This document shows positions 9,149-18,017 of a stretch of 64,000 nt of DNA, one piece after another. Every line of letters starts with the position of its first letter. The stretch's first letter is position 1. The stretch comes from Pseudomonas moraviensis. GTDB lineage: Bacteria > Pseudomonadota > Gammaproteobacteria > Pseudomonadales > Pseudomonadaceae. The position numbers and the translations under genes are program-made. The notes below the pieces were generated by a model. It had not been told where the DNA came from and made no database searches. It saw only the letters and a program-made list of their open reading frames with translations. Location: contig NZ_LT629788.1 in NCBI RefSeq assembly GCF_900105805.1, positions 5,626,501 to 5,690,500 on the forward strand, in the 5' to 3' direction.

Positions 9149-9237
9149 TGTAGGAGTGAGCCTGCTCGCGATAGCGCCCGTTCAGTCACACAAGCTTCGA
9201 ATGACATACCGCGATCGCGAGCAGGCTCACTCCTACA
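9149..9237. repeat. REP doublet (REPIN-like)
   Basis: Two inverted copies of the REP core GGAGTGAGCCTGCTCGCG face each other over 89 bp. The element lies upstream of the MATE gene and downstream of the small membrane protein gene. Confidence 0.9.
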
Positions 9238-9249
9238 GGGGGCGGTGGG

Positions 9250-9543
9250 TTAATGGATGATCCAGCTCAACAACCACAACCCGAGCAGCAACCAGATGAT
9301 CCCGGCAATGATCGACGCGTTCATGAACGCCCTAATCGCCGACCACAAGAGCATCAGGCCAACGATCAGCGCGATGATGCTGATGATCGAGGTGTCCATC
9401 CCCAGCGTCTGCGCCAGGCCATCGACAAAATTGCCGCCAGCGTTGCTGAGCATGTTGAACAGACCGCTGAGGCCATCGACGATGAAGCGGATGACCGAAC
9501 CGAGTGCCTGGCCGAGCCATTCGAAAAAGCTTTCTACACGCAT
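9250..9543 (-). CDS. Small membrane protein of unknown function
   Basis: A 97-residue protein beginning MRVESFFEWLGQALGSVIRF. ATG 9543 is chosen because AGGGA lies upstream; the longer frame adds a basic, unlikely N-terminus. An amphipathic helix (residues 1-30) is followed by a flexible stretch NMLSNAGGNFVDGLAQTLG and two adjacent hydrophobic segments at about 53-70 (SIISIIALIVGLMLLWSAI) and 78-96 (IIAGIIWLLLGLWLLSWII). I do not recognise the family. The gene is isolated between two REP doublets. Confidence 0.7.
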   Translation of the reverse strand: MRVESFFEWLGQALGSVIRFIVDGLSGLFNMLSNAGGNFVDGLAQTLGMDTSIISIIALIVGLMLLWSAIRAFMNASIIAGIIWLLLGLWLLSWIIH

Positions 9544-9630
9544 GTCTGCATCCCTGATGAAAGAGCTGAGCCTTGGGCCACGCCGAGGGCGGCCGAGTTC
9601 CCTGCAACTATAGAGCGTTTGCACGTCCTC

Positions 9631-9720
9631 TGTAGGAGTGAGCCTGCTCGCGATGAGGTCGTTACATCCAGCATCATTATTAACTGAAACACCGCAATCG
9701 CGAGCAGGCTCACTCCTACA
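9631..9720. repeat. REP doublet (REPIN-like)
   Basis: Inverted pair of GGAGTGAGCCTGCTCGCG cores spanning 90 bp. The interior has diverged more than in other copies, and the two halves are not perfectly matched beyond the core. Confidence 0.9.
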
Positions 9721-9780
9721 GGTTTTGCGCTTGCCTTAAGCACCTATCCCCCCGAAGCTATGCGTCTTCAGGAGAGCCCG

Positions 9781-10083
9781 ATGAACCTTGTTGAACTGAC
9801 CGAACGCCTGCACGCCATTCGCGACCGCAATGACTGGCGGCAATTTCACAGCCCGAAAAACCTCGCCATGGCCGCCAGCGTGGAAATGGCCGAGCTGGTG
9901 GAAATCTTCCAGTGGCTGACAGAAGACCAGTCGCGCCAGTTGCCGGCGGACAAACTCGCCCATGCCGGGCAGGAAGTCGGCGATATCGTCCTGTATCTGT
10001 TGCTGCTGTGCAGCGAACTGGGCCTGCACATGAATGAAGTGGTGCGCGCCAAGCTCGCCGACAGCGAACGGCGGTTCAACTGA
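9781..10083 (+). CDS. MazG-like nucleotide pyrophosphohydrolase
   Basis: A 100-residue all-helical MazG-like protein. ATG 9781 follows AGGAG at good spacing, giving MNLVELTERLHAIRDRNDW; the upstream in-frame ATG has no ribosome site. The paired acidic motifs EMAELVE (about residues 39-45) and EVGDIVLYLL (about 64-73) are the Mg2+-binding ExxE/ExxD pairs of the dUTPase-MazG superfamily. The size and the HSPKNLAMAASVEMAEL segment resemble RS21-C6/dCTPase-type house-cleaning enzymes that hydrolyse non-canonical dNTPs. Its stop overlaps the cmoM start (TGATG), so the two are translationally coupled. Confidence 0.88.
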   Translation: MNLVELTERLHAIRDRNDWRQFHSPKNLAMAASVEMAELVEIFQWLTEDQSRQLPADKLAHAGQEVGDIVLYLLLLCSELGLHMNEVVRAKLADSERRFN

Positions 10084-10832
10084 TGAGCGACCGTCATTTC
10101 GATCAGTTGGCCACGCGCTTCGCCGAAAAAATCTACGGCGGCGCCAAAGGCGCGATTCGCCTCGCCGTGTTGCAGGCCGACCTGAGCGAGGCTTTGCCGG
10201 ATCGTCCGCTGCGGGTGCTCGATATCGGCGGGGGCTTGGGGCACATGTCGCTGTGGCTGGCCGAGCGCGGCCATGACGTCACCTTCACCGAGCCGGCCGA
10301 GCCGATGCTCGAAGGTGCGCGCCAGCGGTTTGCCGAAGCCGGACAAAGCGCGGCGTTCATTCAGGCGCCGTGGCAGGCACTCCCCGGTCAGCTCACCGAA
10401 CCCTATGATCTGGTGATCTGCCACGCCGTGCTGGAATGGCTCGCCGAGCCCCATGCGATCCTGCCGATGCTGCACCAGTTGACCAAGCCCGGCGGCTGGC
10501 TGTCGCTGGCGTTCTACAACCGTGATGCACTGATTTATCGCAATCTGCTCAAAGGCCATTTCAAGAAGATGCGCAAGAACGTCATGGCCGGCGAAAAGCA
10601 GAGCCTGACCCCGCAACAGCCTCTCGACCCACGGGAATTGGCGACGCAACTCGCCGGAATGTGGCAGGTCGAAAGTCAGAGCGGCGTACGGGTATTTCAC
10701 GATTACATGCCGGTGGAATTCCAGGCCCGCGCCGAACTGGCGGATTTGCTGGAAATGGAACTCGCGCACCGTCGTCACCCAGGCTTCGCCGGGCTTGGGC
10801 GTTACTTGCACTGGATCTGCCGGCCGATCTGA
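10083..10832 (+). CDS. cmoM: tRNA 5-carboxymethoxyuridine methyltransferase CmoM (SmtA)
   Basis: A 249-residue class I SAM methyltransferase. The family-specific N-terminus FAEKIYGGAKGAIRLAVLQ is followed by SAM motif I VLDIGGGLGHMSL (about residues 43-55), the acidic strand-2 end TEPAE, and VICHAVLEWL. CmoM methylates the carboxymethoxy group of cmo5U at tRNA wobble position 34, giving mcmo5U. It starts inside the MazG-like stop codon. The DUF4136 gene follows after 12 bases, so the set may form a short operon. Length matches E. coli SmtA/CmoM. Confidence 0.9.
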   Translation: MSDRHFDQLATRFAEKIYGGAKGAIRLAVLQADLSEALPDRPLRVLDIGGGLGHMSLWLAERGHDVTFTEPAEPMLEGARQRFAEAGQSAAFIQAPWQALPGQLTEPYDLVICHAVLEWLAEPHAILPMLHQLTKPGGWLSLAFYNRDALIYRNLLKGHFKKMRKNVMAGEKQSLTPQQPLDPRELATQLAGMWQVESQSGVRVFHDYMPVEFQARAELADLLEMELAHRRHPGFAGLGRYLHWICRPI

Positions 10833-10844
10833 GCGGAGCGCGAC

Positions 10845-11456
10845 ATGAAAGCTCAATGCGGGTTATTGCTGATGTGTCTGGGGTTGGCCGCCTGTCAGGG
10901 CAGCAACCCCTACGTGGCGCAGTCGCGGCCCTTGCCGCCGGCGCCGCCGCAAGCCGCCACTACTTTCGATCGTAGCGCCTACCCGGCGGCGCCGCGTGAT
11001 TACGGGCGCTACCGCAACTGGGCCTGGCTCAACGGCCAGTTGCCACCGGGCACGGCGTGGGCCGACTCGGCGCAGGTGGCCGAGGCGGTCAGCAACGCCC
11101 TCGACCAGCGCGGCTTGCGGCCGATGCGCGACAACCGCCCGGCCGACCTGCTGGTCAGCGCCGATCTTCATCTGGAAACCCGATTGCGACAGGTCCGCGA
11201 CGATTACGGCTACTACGGCGGTTACGGCGGCTATGATCGGTATGGTCGCGGTTACGGCATGTACAACTCCGTTCCGATCGTGCGCACTTATCAGGAGCAG
11301 GTCGTGGTGGTGCGGGTCGATCTGTTCGATGCCGGCAATGGTCAACCGGTGTGGAGCGCCAGCGCCGAAACCGGCACCCAGGGCAATCAGATCGAACGCG
11401 CCGATGCGATTCGCGAGGCTGTGGAAAAAGCCATGGCGGCGTATCCTCCCAGCTGA
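10845..11456 (+). CDS. DUF4136 family lipoprotein
   Basis: A 203-residue protein with a lipoprotein signal (MKAQCGLLLMCLGLAAC, lipobox LAAC, Cys17). The mature part has a Pro/Ala-rich spacer, a domain DYGRYRNWAWLNGQLPPG, and the pattern SNALDQRGLRPM shared with the next gene. A Tyr/Gly-rich loop (YGYYGGYGGYDRYGRGYGMY) lies at about 122-142. The C-terminal part (VVVRVDLFDAGNGQPVWSAS and IREAVEKAM) is typical of DUF4136. Such proteins are periplasmic or outer-membrane lipoproteins of unknown function. It follows cmoM closely and is paralogous to the following gene. Confidence 0.85.
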   Translation: MKAQCGLLLMCLGLAACQGSNPYVAQSRPLPPAPPQAATTFDRSAYPAAPRDYGRYRNWAWLNGQLPPGTAWADSAQVAEAVSNALDQRGLRPMRDNRPADLLVSADLHLETRLRQVRDDYGYYGGYGGYDRYGRGYGMYNSVPIVRTYQEQVVVVRVDLFDAGNGQPVWSASAETGTQGNQIERADAIREAVEKAMAAYPPS

Positions 11457-11497
11457 CTTCGTGTCAGCAGGTTCATGTCTTCACCCGGAGAAACATC

Positions 11498-12055
11498 ATG
11501 TTCCGCCGTCTCGCTCTACTCGCTTTTGCCGCGCTGCTCAGCGCCTGCGCTGCCAACCAGGTCAATCACGACTTCGACGCCAGCCGCGACTTTGCCGCGT
11601 ATCGCAGTTGGAGCTGGAAAGATCCGGCCCTGCAATATCGTCCCGATGACCCGCGCATCAAGAGTGACCTGACCGAACAGCGCATCCGCCAGGCAGTGTC
11701 CGATCAACTCGATCAGCGCGGTTTGCGCCCGGCCGCTGGCGGCGGCAAGGGTGATCTGAATGTGCAGACCTACCTGATCGTCGAGGATCGGCAGCAGCAG
11801 GTGACGACCAATTACGGCGGCGGTTGGGGCGGTCCTTGGAACGGCTACTGGGGCGCGCCGATGTACAACGAAACGCGCAACATCACCTACAAGGTCGCGA
11901 CCATTCAGATCGACCTGCTTGACGGCAAGGACGGCAAACTGGTGTGGCGCGGCAGTGATGAACAAATGCTCAGCAGCCGCCCGAATCCGGCCGATCGCAG
12001 CAATGCAATTCGCGAGACCGTCGCAAGGATTCTGGCCAACTATCCACCGCGTTGA
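11498..12055 (+). CDS. DUF4136 family lipoprotein, second paralogue
   Basis: A 185-residue lipoprotein starting at ATG 11498 behind GGAG (MFRRLALLAFAALLSAC, lipobox LSAC). It shares the DUF4136 plan with its neighbour: FAAYRSWSWKD, SDQLDQRGLRP, a Gly/Trp-rich loop (GGGWGGPWNGYWGAPMY) and QIDLLDGKDGKLVWRGS. The two genes are 41 bases apart and probably arose by tandem duplication followed by divergence. Longer frames starting upstream overlap the first gene and are rejected. Function is unknown; localisation is predicted to be the outer membrane because residue +2 of the mature protein is Ala rather than Asp. Confidence 0.85.
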   Translation: MFRRLALLAFAALLSACAANQVNHDFDASRDFAAYRSWSWKDPALQYRPDDPRIKSDLTEQRIRQAVSDQLDQRGLRPAAGGGKGDLNVQTYLIVEDRQQQVTTNYGGGWGGPWNGYWGAPMYNETRNITYKVATIQIDLLDGKDGKLVWRGSDEQMLSSRPNPADRSNAIRETVARILANYPPR

Positions 12056-12080
12056 TTATTTCCTGAAACCGGCACAGCCC

Positions 12081-12169
12081 TGTAGGAGTGAGCCTGCTCG
12101 CGATAGCGGTATGTCTGGTTCCTGGCCGGTGACTGACACACCGCTATCGCGAGCAGGCTCACTCCTACA
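12081..12169. repeat. REP doublet (REPIN-like)
   Basis: Inverted pair of GGAGTGAGCCTGCTCGCG cores with matched flanks GATAGCGGT and ACCGCTATC, 89 bp overall. It lies between the DUF4136 gene and tadG. Confidence 0.92.
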
Positions 12170-12264
12170 GGGGACGTGACGCCAGCACTCTCGACCGACC
12201 GCGTCTACACTCTTTTTCATTAACGGAGGTAGCGCTCGGCACTGCGCCGGCACAGGAGTGCGCC

Positions 12265-14262
12265 ATGTCGCGAGGATCGCAATGCAACGGCCCGGCCCGG
12301 CAACGCGGGGCGATCGGTTTGATGGCGGCCGCCACCCTGAGTCTGGCGCTGGTGATGATGTTGCTGGTGGTCGACAGCGGTCGCCTGTACATGGAACAGC
12401 GCAAACTGCAGCGGGTGGTGGATACCGCCGCCCTCGAAGCGGTCAGTCGCAACGGTGATTGCCTGCCCGGGCTGACGGCCGCCAGTTACGCCGGGCAAAG
12501 TGCGCTGCGCAATGGCTACCTCGTCGATGCCAACAACACCCTCGCCACCACCTGCGGCACCCTGGCCACCGCTGCCAGCGGTGTGCGCAGTTTCACCGTG
12601 GATGCTACGCAATCCACCGCAGTCAAAGTCGTCGCCAGCCGCACGGTCACCAGCAGTTTTGCCGGCGGTGTGCAGGCGCTGTTCAGCGCCACGCCGGTCA
12701 GCCTCAACACCACGCTCAATGCTTCAGCCGTTGCCGCCAAACCACAACCGACCATCGCTCAACTGAATATTCGCAGCACCCTCGCCAGCATCGACACGGC
12801 GCAGTCGAACATTCTCAATCCGCTGTTTTCCGGGCTGCTCGGCGGCAACGTCAACCTGACGGCAGTGGGCTGGGACGGTTTGCTGCACACCGACATCAAC
12901 CTGCTCAAATACCTCGATCAACTGGCGATCAACCTCAACGTCGGTGCCGGCAACTACACGCAGTTGCTCAACACCCAAGCGACCGTGACACAGTTGATTC
13001 AGGCAGCGGCGACGGTGGTGCAACTCAACGGCGCGACCGCGCAAGTGGTCACCGCGCTGGGGCAGTTGCAGGTCGCCGCGATCAACGCGGCGCCGGTCAG
13101 ACTCGGCGAGATCCTGCAACTGCAGACCGGCACCACGGCGGCGGGACTGGATGCCAATCTGCAGTTGCTGCAACTGGTGCAGGGCGTGGTGCAACTGGCC
13201 AACAGCAAGAGCGCGGTAGCGGCGACCTTGCCGGTCAATGTGCTGGGGCTGGCCGGTGTCACGGTGCGGGTGAAGGTGATCGAGCCGCCGCAGTTCTCGG
13301 CGATTGGCGACCCGGCGCGGGCCAAGGCCGACCCGATGGGACCGGAGCGGATTTATGTGCGCACTGCGCAGGTTCGCACGCTGTTGTCGGTGAATTTGCC
13401 GGTGCTGAACGGCGTGACCGGGTTGACCAATGCAGTCCTCGGCCTGGTCGGTACGTTGACGCCGACACTCAATGCCTTGCTGAGCCTGAACCTGGTGGAC
13501 ACGCTCAACTCAGTGCTCTGCCTGTTGGGCGCCGGTTGCCAACAGCTCGATCCAAAACTGCTGCCCTCGCCGCAAATCGATATCGCCCTGGATGCCGGAG
13601 GTGCGAAAAGCTATGTCAGCGATTACCGTTGCCCGACCGGCGACACCGGCAGCAAAAGCCTGACCGCCACCACCACGACCTCTCTGGCCGATCTCAAGCT
13701 CGGCAAGATCGATCCCGTCGCAGCGTTCTCTTCAGTCGCCGAACCAACGGTGGCGCCGTTGCCGCTGGTCGATCTCGGCATCATCACCTGCCACAGGATT
13801 CTCGGCATCGGCAGTTGCGATGCCGCCTCCCACGTCCAGTACGGCGCTGGCGGCATCGCCCTCAAACTCGACGCCAGCGTCGCGCAAACCACGCAGAACC
13901 TGCTGTTCTCCAGCACCACACCCTTCGCCACCCCGGCCAACCTGAAACTGCCGCCGAGCGTGCTGCCCGCCGCGCCGGCCAGCAACATCGTCGGCAGCCT
14001 GGCGAACACGCTTTCCGGGATCAACCTGATCGTCTACAAACCCGTCGGCAGCAATCCGCTGGGCGCCATTGTCACGGGCGTCGCCTCATTGATCAGCGAT
14101 GTCACCAACCGCTTGTTGCCGGTGGTCACCGGGTTGATCAGCCCCTTGCTCGACCCGTTGCTGAACAATCTGCTCAAAGGCCTGGGCATCAATCTGATGA
14201 ACACCGAGGTAGGCGCCAACATGACCTGCGGGCAGACCGGCAAAGCCTATCTGGTGATCTGA
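12265..14262 (+). CDS. tadG: TadG-like pilus assembly protein
   Basis: A 665-residue protein starting at ATG 12265 after AGGAG. The N-terminus QRGAIGLMAAATLSLALVMM is the TadE/TadG-type membrane anchor (about residues 14-38), preceded by the Gly-Ala-Ile motif. LYMEQRKLQRVVDTAALEA follows, typical of TadG (DUF2134). The remaining 600 residues are very rich in Leu, Asn, Thr and Ala, with short repeats (LLGGNVNL, QLLNTQATVTQL) and a few cysteines. No clear von Willebrand MIDAS motif was seen. It is monocistronic on the strand opposite pprA, and the 3' ends overlap by 16 bases. P. aeruginosa places tadG (PA4297) in the same locus. Confidence 0.85.
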   Translation: MSRGSQCNGPARQRGAIGLMAAATLSLALVMMLLVVDSGRLYMEQRKLQRVVDTAALEAVSRNGDCLPGLTAASYAGQSALRNGYLVDANNTLATTCGTLATAASGVRSFTVDATQSTAVKVVASRTVTSSFAGGVQALFSATPVSLNTTLNASAVAAKPQPTIAQLNIRSTLASIDTAQSNILNPLFSGLLGGNVNLTAVGWDGLLHTDINLLKYLDQLAINLNVGAGNYTQLLNTQATVTQLIQAAATVVQLNGATAQVVTALGQLQVAAINAAPVRLGEILQLQTGTTAAGLDANLQLLQLVQGVVQLANSKSAVAATLPVNVLGLAGVTVRVKVIEPPQFSAIGDPARAKADPMGPERIYVRTAQVRTLLSVNLPVLNGVTGLTNAVLGLVGTLTPTLNALLSLNLVDTLNSVLCLLGAGCQQLDPKLLPSPQIDIALDAGGAKSYVSDYRCPTGDTGSKSLTATTTTSLADLKLGKIDPVAAFSSVAEPTVAPLPLVDLGIITCHRILGIGSCDAASHVQYGAGGIALKLDASVAQTTQNLLFSSTTPFATPANLKLPPSVLPAAPASNIVGSLANTLSGINLIVYKPVGSNPLGAIVTGVASLISDVTNRLLPVVTGLISPLLDPLLNNLLKGLGINLMNTEVGANMTCGQTGKAYLVI

Positions 14263-17009
14263 TCGTCCGTGGCAATCGGCAGTTCGATGCAGAACCGCGC
14301 GCCTTCTGCCGAGTTGCGCACGCTCAATTGGCCGCCCATGTTGGCGATGATGCCGTAGCTCACCGACAAGCCCAGGCCTGTGCCGACGCCGATCGGTTTG
14401 GTGGTGAAAAACGGCTCGAAGATCCGCTCCAGCAAACGCGGATCGATGCCGCCGCCGTTGTCCTCGACCCACAAGCGCACGCTTTCTTCGTCACGCTCGG
14501 CGTAGATCGAAATCCATGGCTTGAACGCTGAGTCGCTGTCGCGTTTGCCGAGCAGCGCGTCGCGGGCGTTGACCATCAGGTTGATCAGCACCTGTTCCAG
14601 CTGATCGACGTAGCCGCGCACCTGCGCCTCGAAACCGGTCTCGCTGATGCGCAGGTCGACACCTTTACCGCGCATGCCCTCGGCCAGCAGTGACAGCGTG
14701 CCCTCGATCGCTTGCGCCGGATTAAACAATTGCTGCTCGATTTCCGAGCGCCGACCGAAGACGCGCATGTGGTCGACCACTTTCGCCGCGCGTTGCACCT
14801 GGGCGTCAATGCGGTTGAGTTTGTCGGTCAGGTAATCGACCTGAACATCACCGTTGCCGAGGCGCTTGAGCACGTTGACGATGGCCATGCGCATCACGTT
14901 CAGCGGCTGATTGATCTCGTGGGCGAGGCCGGTGGCCATTTCGCCGAGGGTGGCCATTTTTGCGCTTTGCGTCAGTTGCTGTTGCGAGCGGCGCACCTCG
15001 GTGTTGTCGCGGCCCACGGCTTGCACTTCAATCAACTGGCCGTGCTCGTCGAACACGCCACGATCCGACCAGACCCACCAGGCGTGTTCGCGTCCGGGCA
15101 ATTGCAGGCTGATTTCGGCGGTGCTCACCGGTTGTTCCGGGGTCAGTTGGCTCAGGCGCTGCACAAAAGCGCCGCGCTGTTCCTCGGACATCCAGCCGCC
15201 CAGATCAACCCCGGGCAGTTGTTCCGGGGTGCATTCCAGATAAGTCGCCAACGGTCGGTTGCCAAAAGTCAGCGTCAGGTCAGGGCGATAACGGCAGATC
15301 ATTGCCGGCGAGTCCTCGACCAGAATCCGGTAGCGCTCTTCGCTCTGGCGGACCTGCTCGGCGGCAAGCGTCGCGTCGGTGACATCCAGCCACAGGCCCA
15401 CTGCCTCGACCGGCAGACCGAGATCGTTGCGCAGCAATTTTGCTTCATCGAGCAGCCAGTGATAGTCGCCACGGCTGTCACGCAGGCGATAACGCGCACG
15501 CACCGAGCCTTCGCGCAGCAACTGGCGGTTGCGCTGGAAATACAGTTCGCGGTCATCGGGATGCACGCGCTCGACCAGCGCTGCCGCGTCGCAGTCTTCC
15601 AGTGTCCAGCCGAGCAAGGGTTGCAGGCTGGCGCTGAAAAACGCCGGGATCAGCGCGCCTTCTTCATAACGCTGCACATAGATCACCGCTGGCGAGCTGG
15701 CGATCAGATTGTCCAGCCGCGCATGGGCGGCAGCGGCGCGCTGTTGTTGATTCTGGATATCGCTGATATCGAGCATGAACCCGACCAGACGCCGATGCTC
15801 ACCCGTGCCGCTGACCTGACCCTGAATCCGGTACCACGTCGCGGTTGCGCCGACATCCGCGCGGTGCAGGCGCACGCTCAGGGTCAGCGCTTCTCCTTGC
15901 AATTGCAGGGCGTGCAAACGGCTGCGCAACTCGTCGCGGTCGGCGGGATGGAACAGCCGCAGCCAGTCTTCCACCGCCAGCGTGCGGTCGCTGAGGCCCA
16001 GTGCCGAGGCCAGTGACGGCGCCAGTGCAATCTGCCCGTCGGCACTGATTTCCCACCAGCCGGTACCGAGCAGGTGTTGCAGGGAATCGAGACGCTCCAT
16101 CGATTGCACATGGCGCTGCTCGCGCAAGCGGCTGAGCAACGGCCCGGCCAGTGCGCCGGCCAGGGACAGCCAGTCGCGATCGGTCAGCCATGGTGCCACG
16201 TTGTCGACCGTGTAAAACCCGCAAAGCAGCCACGCGACCACGCCTTGATCATTGCTGTAGGGCACGGCGAAACCGTTGGCGTTGCCGAAGGTGCCCTGCA
16301 ATCGCGAGTGCTCATAACGGCCCTGCTGGCCCGCGAGGCGTTGCGGCGCGCTGCCGTTGAGGCTGTCCAGCGGCGTGCCCAATGACTGGCCGTCCTCCCA
16401 CAATTGTGGAGCGTCGTGGCCACGAAACTGTTGATGAATCTGCCAGCCCTGAGCTTGCTCATCGAGCAGCGCCACGGCCAGGCAGGGGATATGCCAGCGC
16501 TGAGCGATGGCCTGCAATTGTTCGCCGAGCGCCGTCGGCAGACGCGTGAGGCTGCAGGTGCGCAGATGATCGCTGACCTGCGCGGCGAGGGTCTGGCAGG
16601 CGTCGCGGTCGCGCGATTGCTGACGTTCGAGCAGCAGGTCGGCGATGTCGAGCAGTTGCAGCAGCCAGCCGTCACCCAATGGTTGCACCCAGCCGCGCAA
16701 GTGCAGCGGCTGATCATTCAGGCCGGGAAAGTCGAGATCGAGCAATTGCCCGTGCCAGTCCCGCGGCTGACCTTCGATGGTCAGCAGGCTATGCGGCAGC
16801 AGATAAGCGCTGAGCGGCAACGGTTGGTCGTTGAGTTTGTGCTGGGCGAGCAAATGCCGCAGCGGGCCGGCGATCTGCAACACCTCGCCGTCGCCATTCA
16901 AATACAGATGCAGCCCGGTGGGCGGTGCGCCGAGGCGGTCCGGCAGCTCAAGGACAGCGCTGGGCGCACGCTTGAGCAAACGCCCGAAGAGCTTATCGCC
17001 GGCAGTCAA
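14247..17009 (-). CDS. pprA: PprA-like PAS-domain sensor histidine kinase
   Basis: Start is assigned to TTG 17009, which overlaps the TadE-like stop (TTGA) and gives 920 residues. The open frame continues upstream, but only antisense to or inside the pseudopilin gene. No transmembrane segment is evident. A GAF/PAS-like N-terminal half is followed by several PAS repeats (for example IQGQVSGTGEHRRLVGFMLD, WLLDEAKLLRND, SEERYRILVEDSPAMI). The dimerisation helix carries H697 in ATGLAHEINQPLN. ATPase boxes are INLMVNARDAL (N), VEDNGGGID (G1) and TGLGLSVSYG (G2). No receiver domain is attached. PprA pairs with PprB, which activates the flp-tad genes in P. aeruginosa; both are present here. Confidence 0.88.
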   Translation of the reverse strand: MTAGDKLFGRLLKRAPSAVLELPDRLGAPPTGLHLYLNGDGEVLQIAGPLRHLLAQHKLNDQPLPLSAYLLPHSLLTIEGQPRDWHGQLLDLDFPGLNDQPLHLRGWVQPLGDGWLLQLLDIADLLLERQQSRDRDACQTLAAQVSDHLRTCSLTRLPTALGEQLQAIAQRWHIPCLAVALLDEQAQGWQIHQQFRGHDAPQLWEDGQSLGTPLDSLNGSAPQRLAGQQGRYEHSRLQGTFGNANGFAVPYSNDQGVVAWLLCGFYTVDNVAPWLTDRDWLSLAGALAGPLLSRLREQRHVQSMERLDSLQHLLGTGWWEISADGQIALAPSLASALGLSDRTLAVEDWLRLFHPADRDELRSRLHALQLQGEALTLSVRLHRADVGATATWYRIQGQVSGTGEHRRLVGFMLDISDIQNQQQRAAAAHARLDNLIASSPAVIYVQRYEEGALIPAFFSASLQPLLGWTLEDCDAAALVERVHPDDRELYFQRNRQLLREGSVRARYRLRDSRGDYHWLLDEAKLLRNDLGLPVEAVGLWLDVTDATLAAEQVRQSEERYRILVEDSPAMICRYRPDLTLTFGNRPLATYLECTPEQLPGVDLGGWMSEEQRGAFVQRLSQLTPEQPVSTAEISLQLPGREHAWWVWSDRGVFDEHGQLIEVQAVGRDNTEVRRSQQQLTQSAKMATLGEMATGLAHEINQPLNVMRMAIVNVLKRLGNGDVQVDYLTDKLNRIDAQVQRAAKVVDHMRVFGRRSEIEQQLFNPAQAIEGTLSLLAEGMRGKGVDLRISETGFEAQVRGYVDQLEQVLINLMVNARDALLGKRDSDSAFKPWISIYAERDEESVRLWVEDNGGGIDPRLLERIFEPFFTTKPIGVGTGLGLSVSYGIIANMGGQLSVRNSAEGARFCIELPIATDDQITR

Positions 17010-17452
17010 AATTGCAGGCTCGAGCGGGCGGTCAGGTGCGTGGGCAGATTGGGCACCGTGCCAATGCCCGGCAGTACCAGAAACGGCATGATCTGATTGA
17101 GCTTGCTCACCGGGTAATTGACGCTGACGGTCAGGGTGCCGGTACCCGTGTCGTACGCTGAGCTGGTGTCGACCCCGACCACCAGATTCAGGGCCGAGGG
17201 CAGCCACTGCAGTTGTTGGGTCAGCGCGGCATTGGCGGTGTTGACCACCACCGTCGAATAGTTCGGCGTGGTCGGGTCCACCGCGACACTGCGGCGTACG
17301 GCTTCGGCGGTGGCCTGGTTGAACGATTGCATCATCACGAAGGGCAGGCCGTAGCTGACCAACCCATAAAAGACCGCGAAAAAGATGATGAACACCAAGG
17401 CGAATTCGATCGCCACCGCACCTTTTTGCAACCTGCGGAAGCCGTTTTTCAT
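17006..17452 (-). CDS. TadE/TadF-family pseudopilin
   Basis: A 148-residue product from ATG 17452; an upstream GTG at 17476 could add eight residues. The N-terminus KNGFRRLQKGAVAIEFALVF carries the prepilin site G|AVAIEF with Glu at +5, followed by a hydrophobic helix (ALVFIIFFAVFYGLVSYGL). This matches TadE/TadF pseudopilins, which are cleaved by FppA and associate with the Tad assembly platform. The position corresponds to P. aeruginosa PA4294. Its stop overlaps the pprA TTG start. It is divergent from fppA with 75 bases between, containing TAGAAT at about 17492-17497 as a possible -10. Confidence 0.85.
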   Translation of the reverse strand: MKNGFRRLQKGAVAIEFALVFIIFFAVFYGLVSYGLPFVMMQSFNQATAEAVRRSVAVDPTTPNYSTVVVNTANAALTQQLQWLPSALNLVVGVDTSSAYDTGTGTLTVSVNYPVSKLNQIMPFLVLPGIGTVPNLPTHLTARSSLQF

Positions 17453-17527
17453 GCGTGCGTCTACCCTGACAGTCACTGCGTAGTATCAGCATAGAATCAT
17501 TCAGCCAAAACGGACGGCTTTTAGCGG

Positions 17528-17998
17528 ATGCAGATTTCTCTGGTTCTGATCTGGCTGGCCCTCTGCGCCGCGCAGGATGTCCGGCAACGGCGAATTTCCA
17601 ACGTACTGACGTTGGGTGTGGGCGCGCTGGCGCTGGTCTGGTTGCTGGCGACCGGCAGCACCTGGCTGGGCGCCGATGCGGGGCAGGGCGGCTGGGCGTG
17701 TCTGATCGCTTTGCTGCTGACATTGCCCGGTTATTTCCTGGGCCGCATGGGCGCCGGCGATGTGAAATTAATGACAGCCCTGGGTCTTGCGACGAACGGC
17801 ATCTTTGTTCTCGGCGCGTTTATTGGCGCGGGCGTGGCCAGCGTGTTGTGGCTGCTGCTCGCGCCAAAAGTCTGGCCTCTTATGGGTCAAGGGCTTACGG
17901 AGCTTTTGCGCCATCTGGCCCCTGACAAGTCAAAAAAGCTGCCATTTGCGCCGTTCGTGTGGGTAGGCGCAGTGCTTTCGTGGTACTGGATCACCTGA
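17528..17998 (+). CDS. fppA: Type IVb prepilin peptidase (FppA/TadV type)
   Basis: A 156-residue aspartic prepilin peptidase without the N-terminal methylase domain. The two catalytic aspartates are D17 (CAAQDVRQRRI) and D78 in GRMGAGDVKLM, the conserved GXGDXK motif. Five or six membrane segments are visible. It would cleave the leader of Flp (encoded at 27996) and of the TadE-like pseudopilin. It is the first gene rightward from the divergent pseudopilin promoter region. pprB follows after about 118 bases with its own promoter-like region. Confidence 0.92.
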   Translation: MQISLVLIWLALCAAQDVRQRRISNVLTLGVGALALVWLLATGSTWLGADAGQGGWACLIALLLTLPGYFLGRMGAGDVKLMTALGLATNGIFVLGAFIGAGVASVLWLLLAPKVWPLMGQGLTELLRHLAPDKSKKLPFAPFVWVGAVLSWYWIT

Positions 17999-18017
17999 TT
18001 GCGGGGTGCCACTAGTC

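Noticed and set aside
14247..17723. 1158-codon version of the PprA kinase
   Set aside because: The N-terminal 238 codons run through the pseudopilin gene and into the fppA region and have no domain; TTG 17009 fits better.
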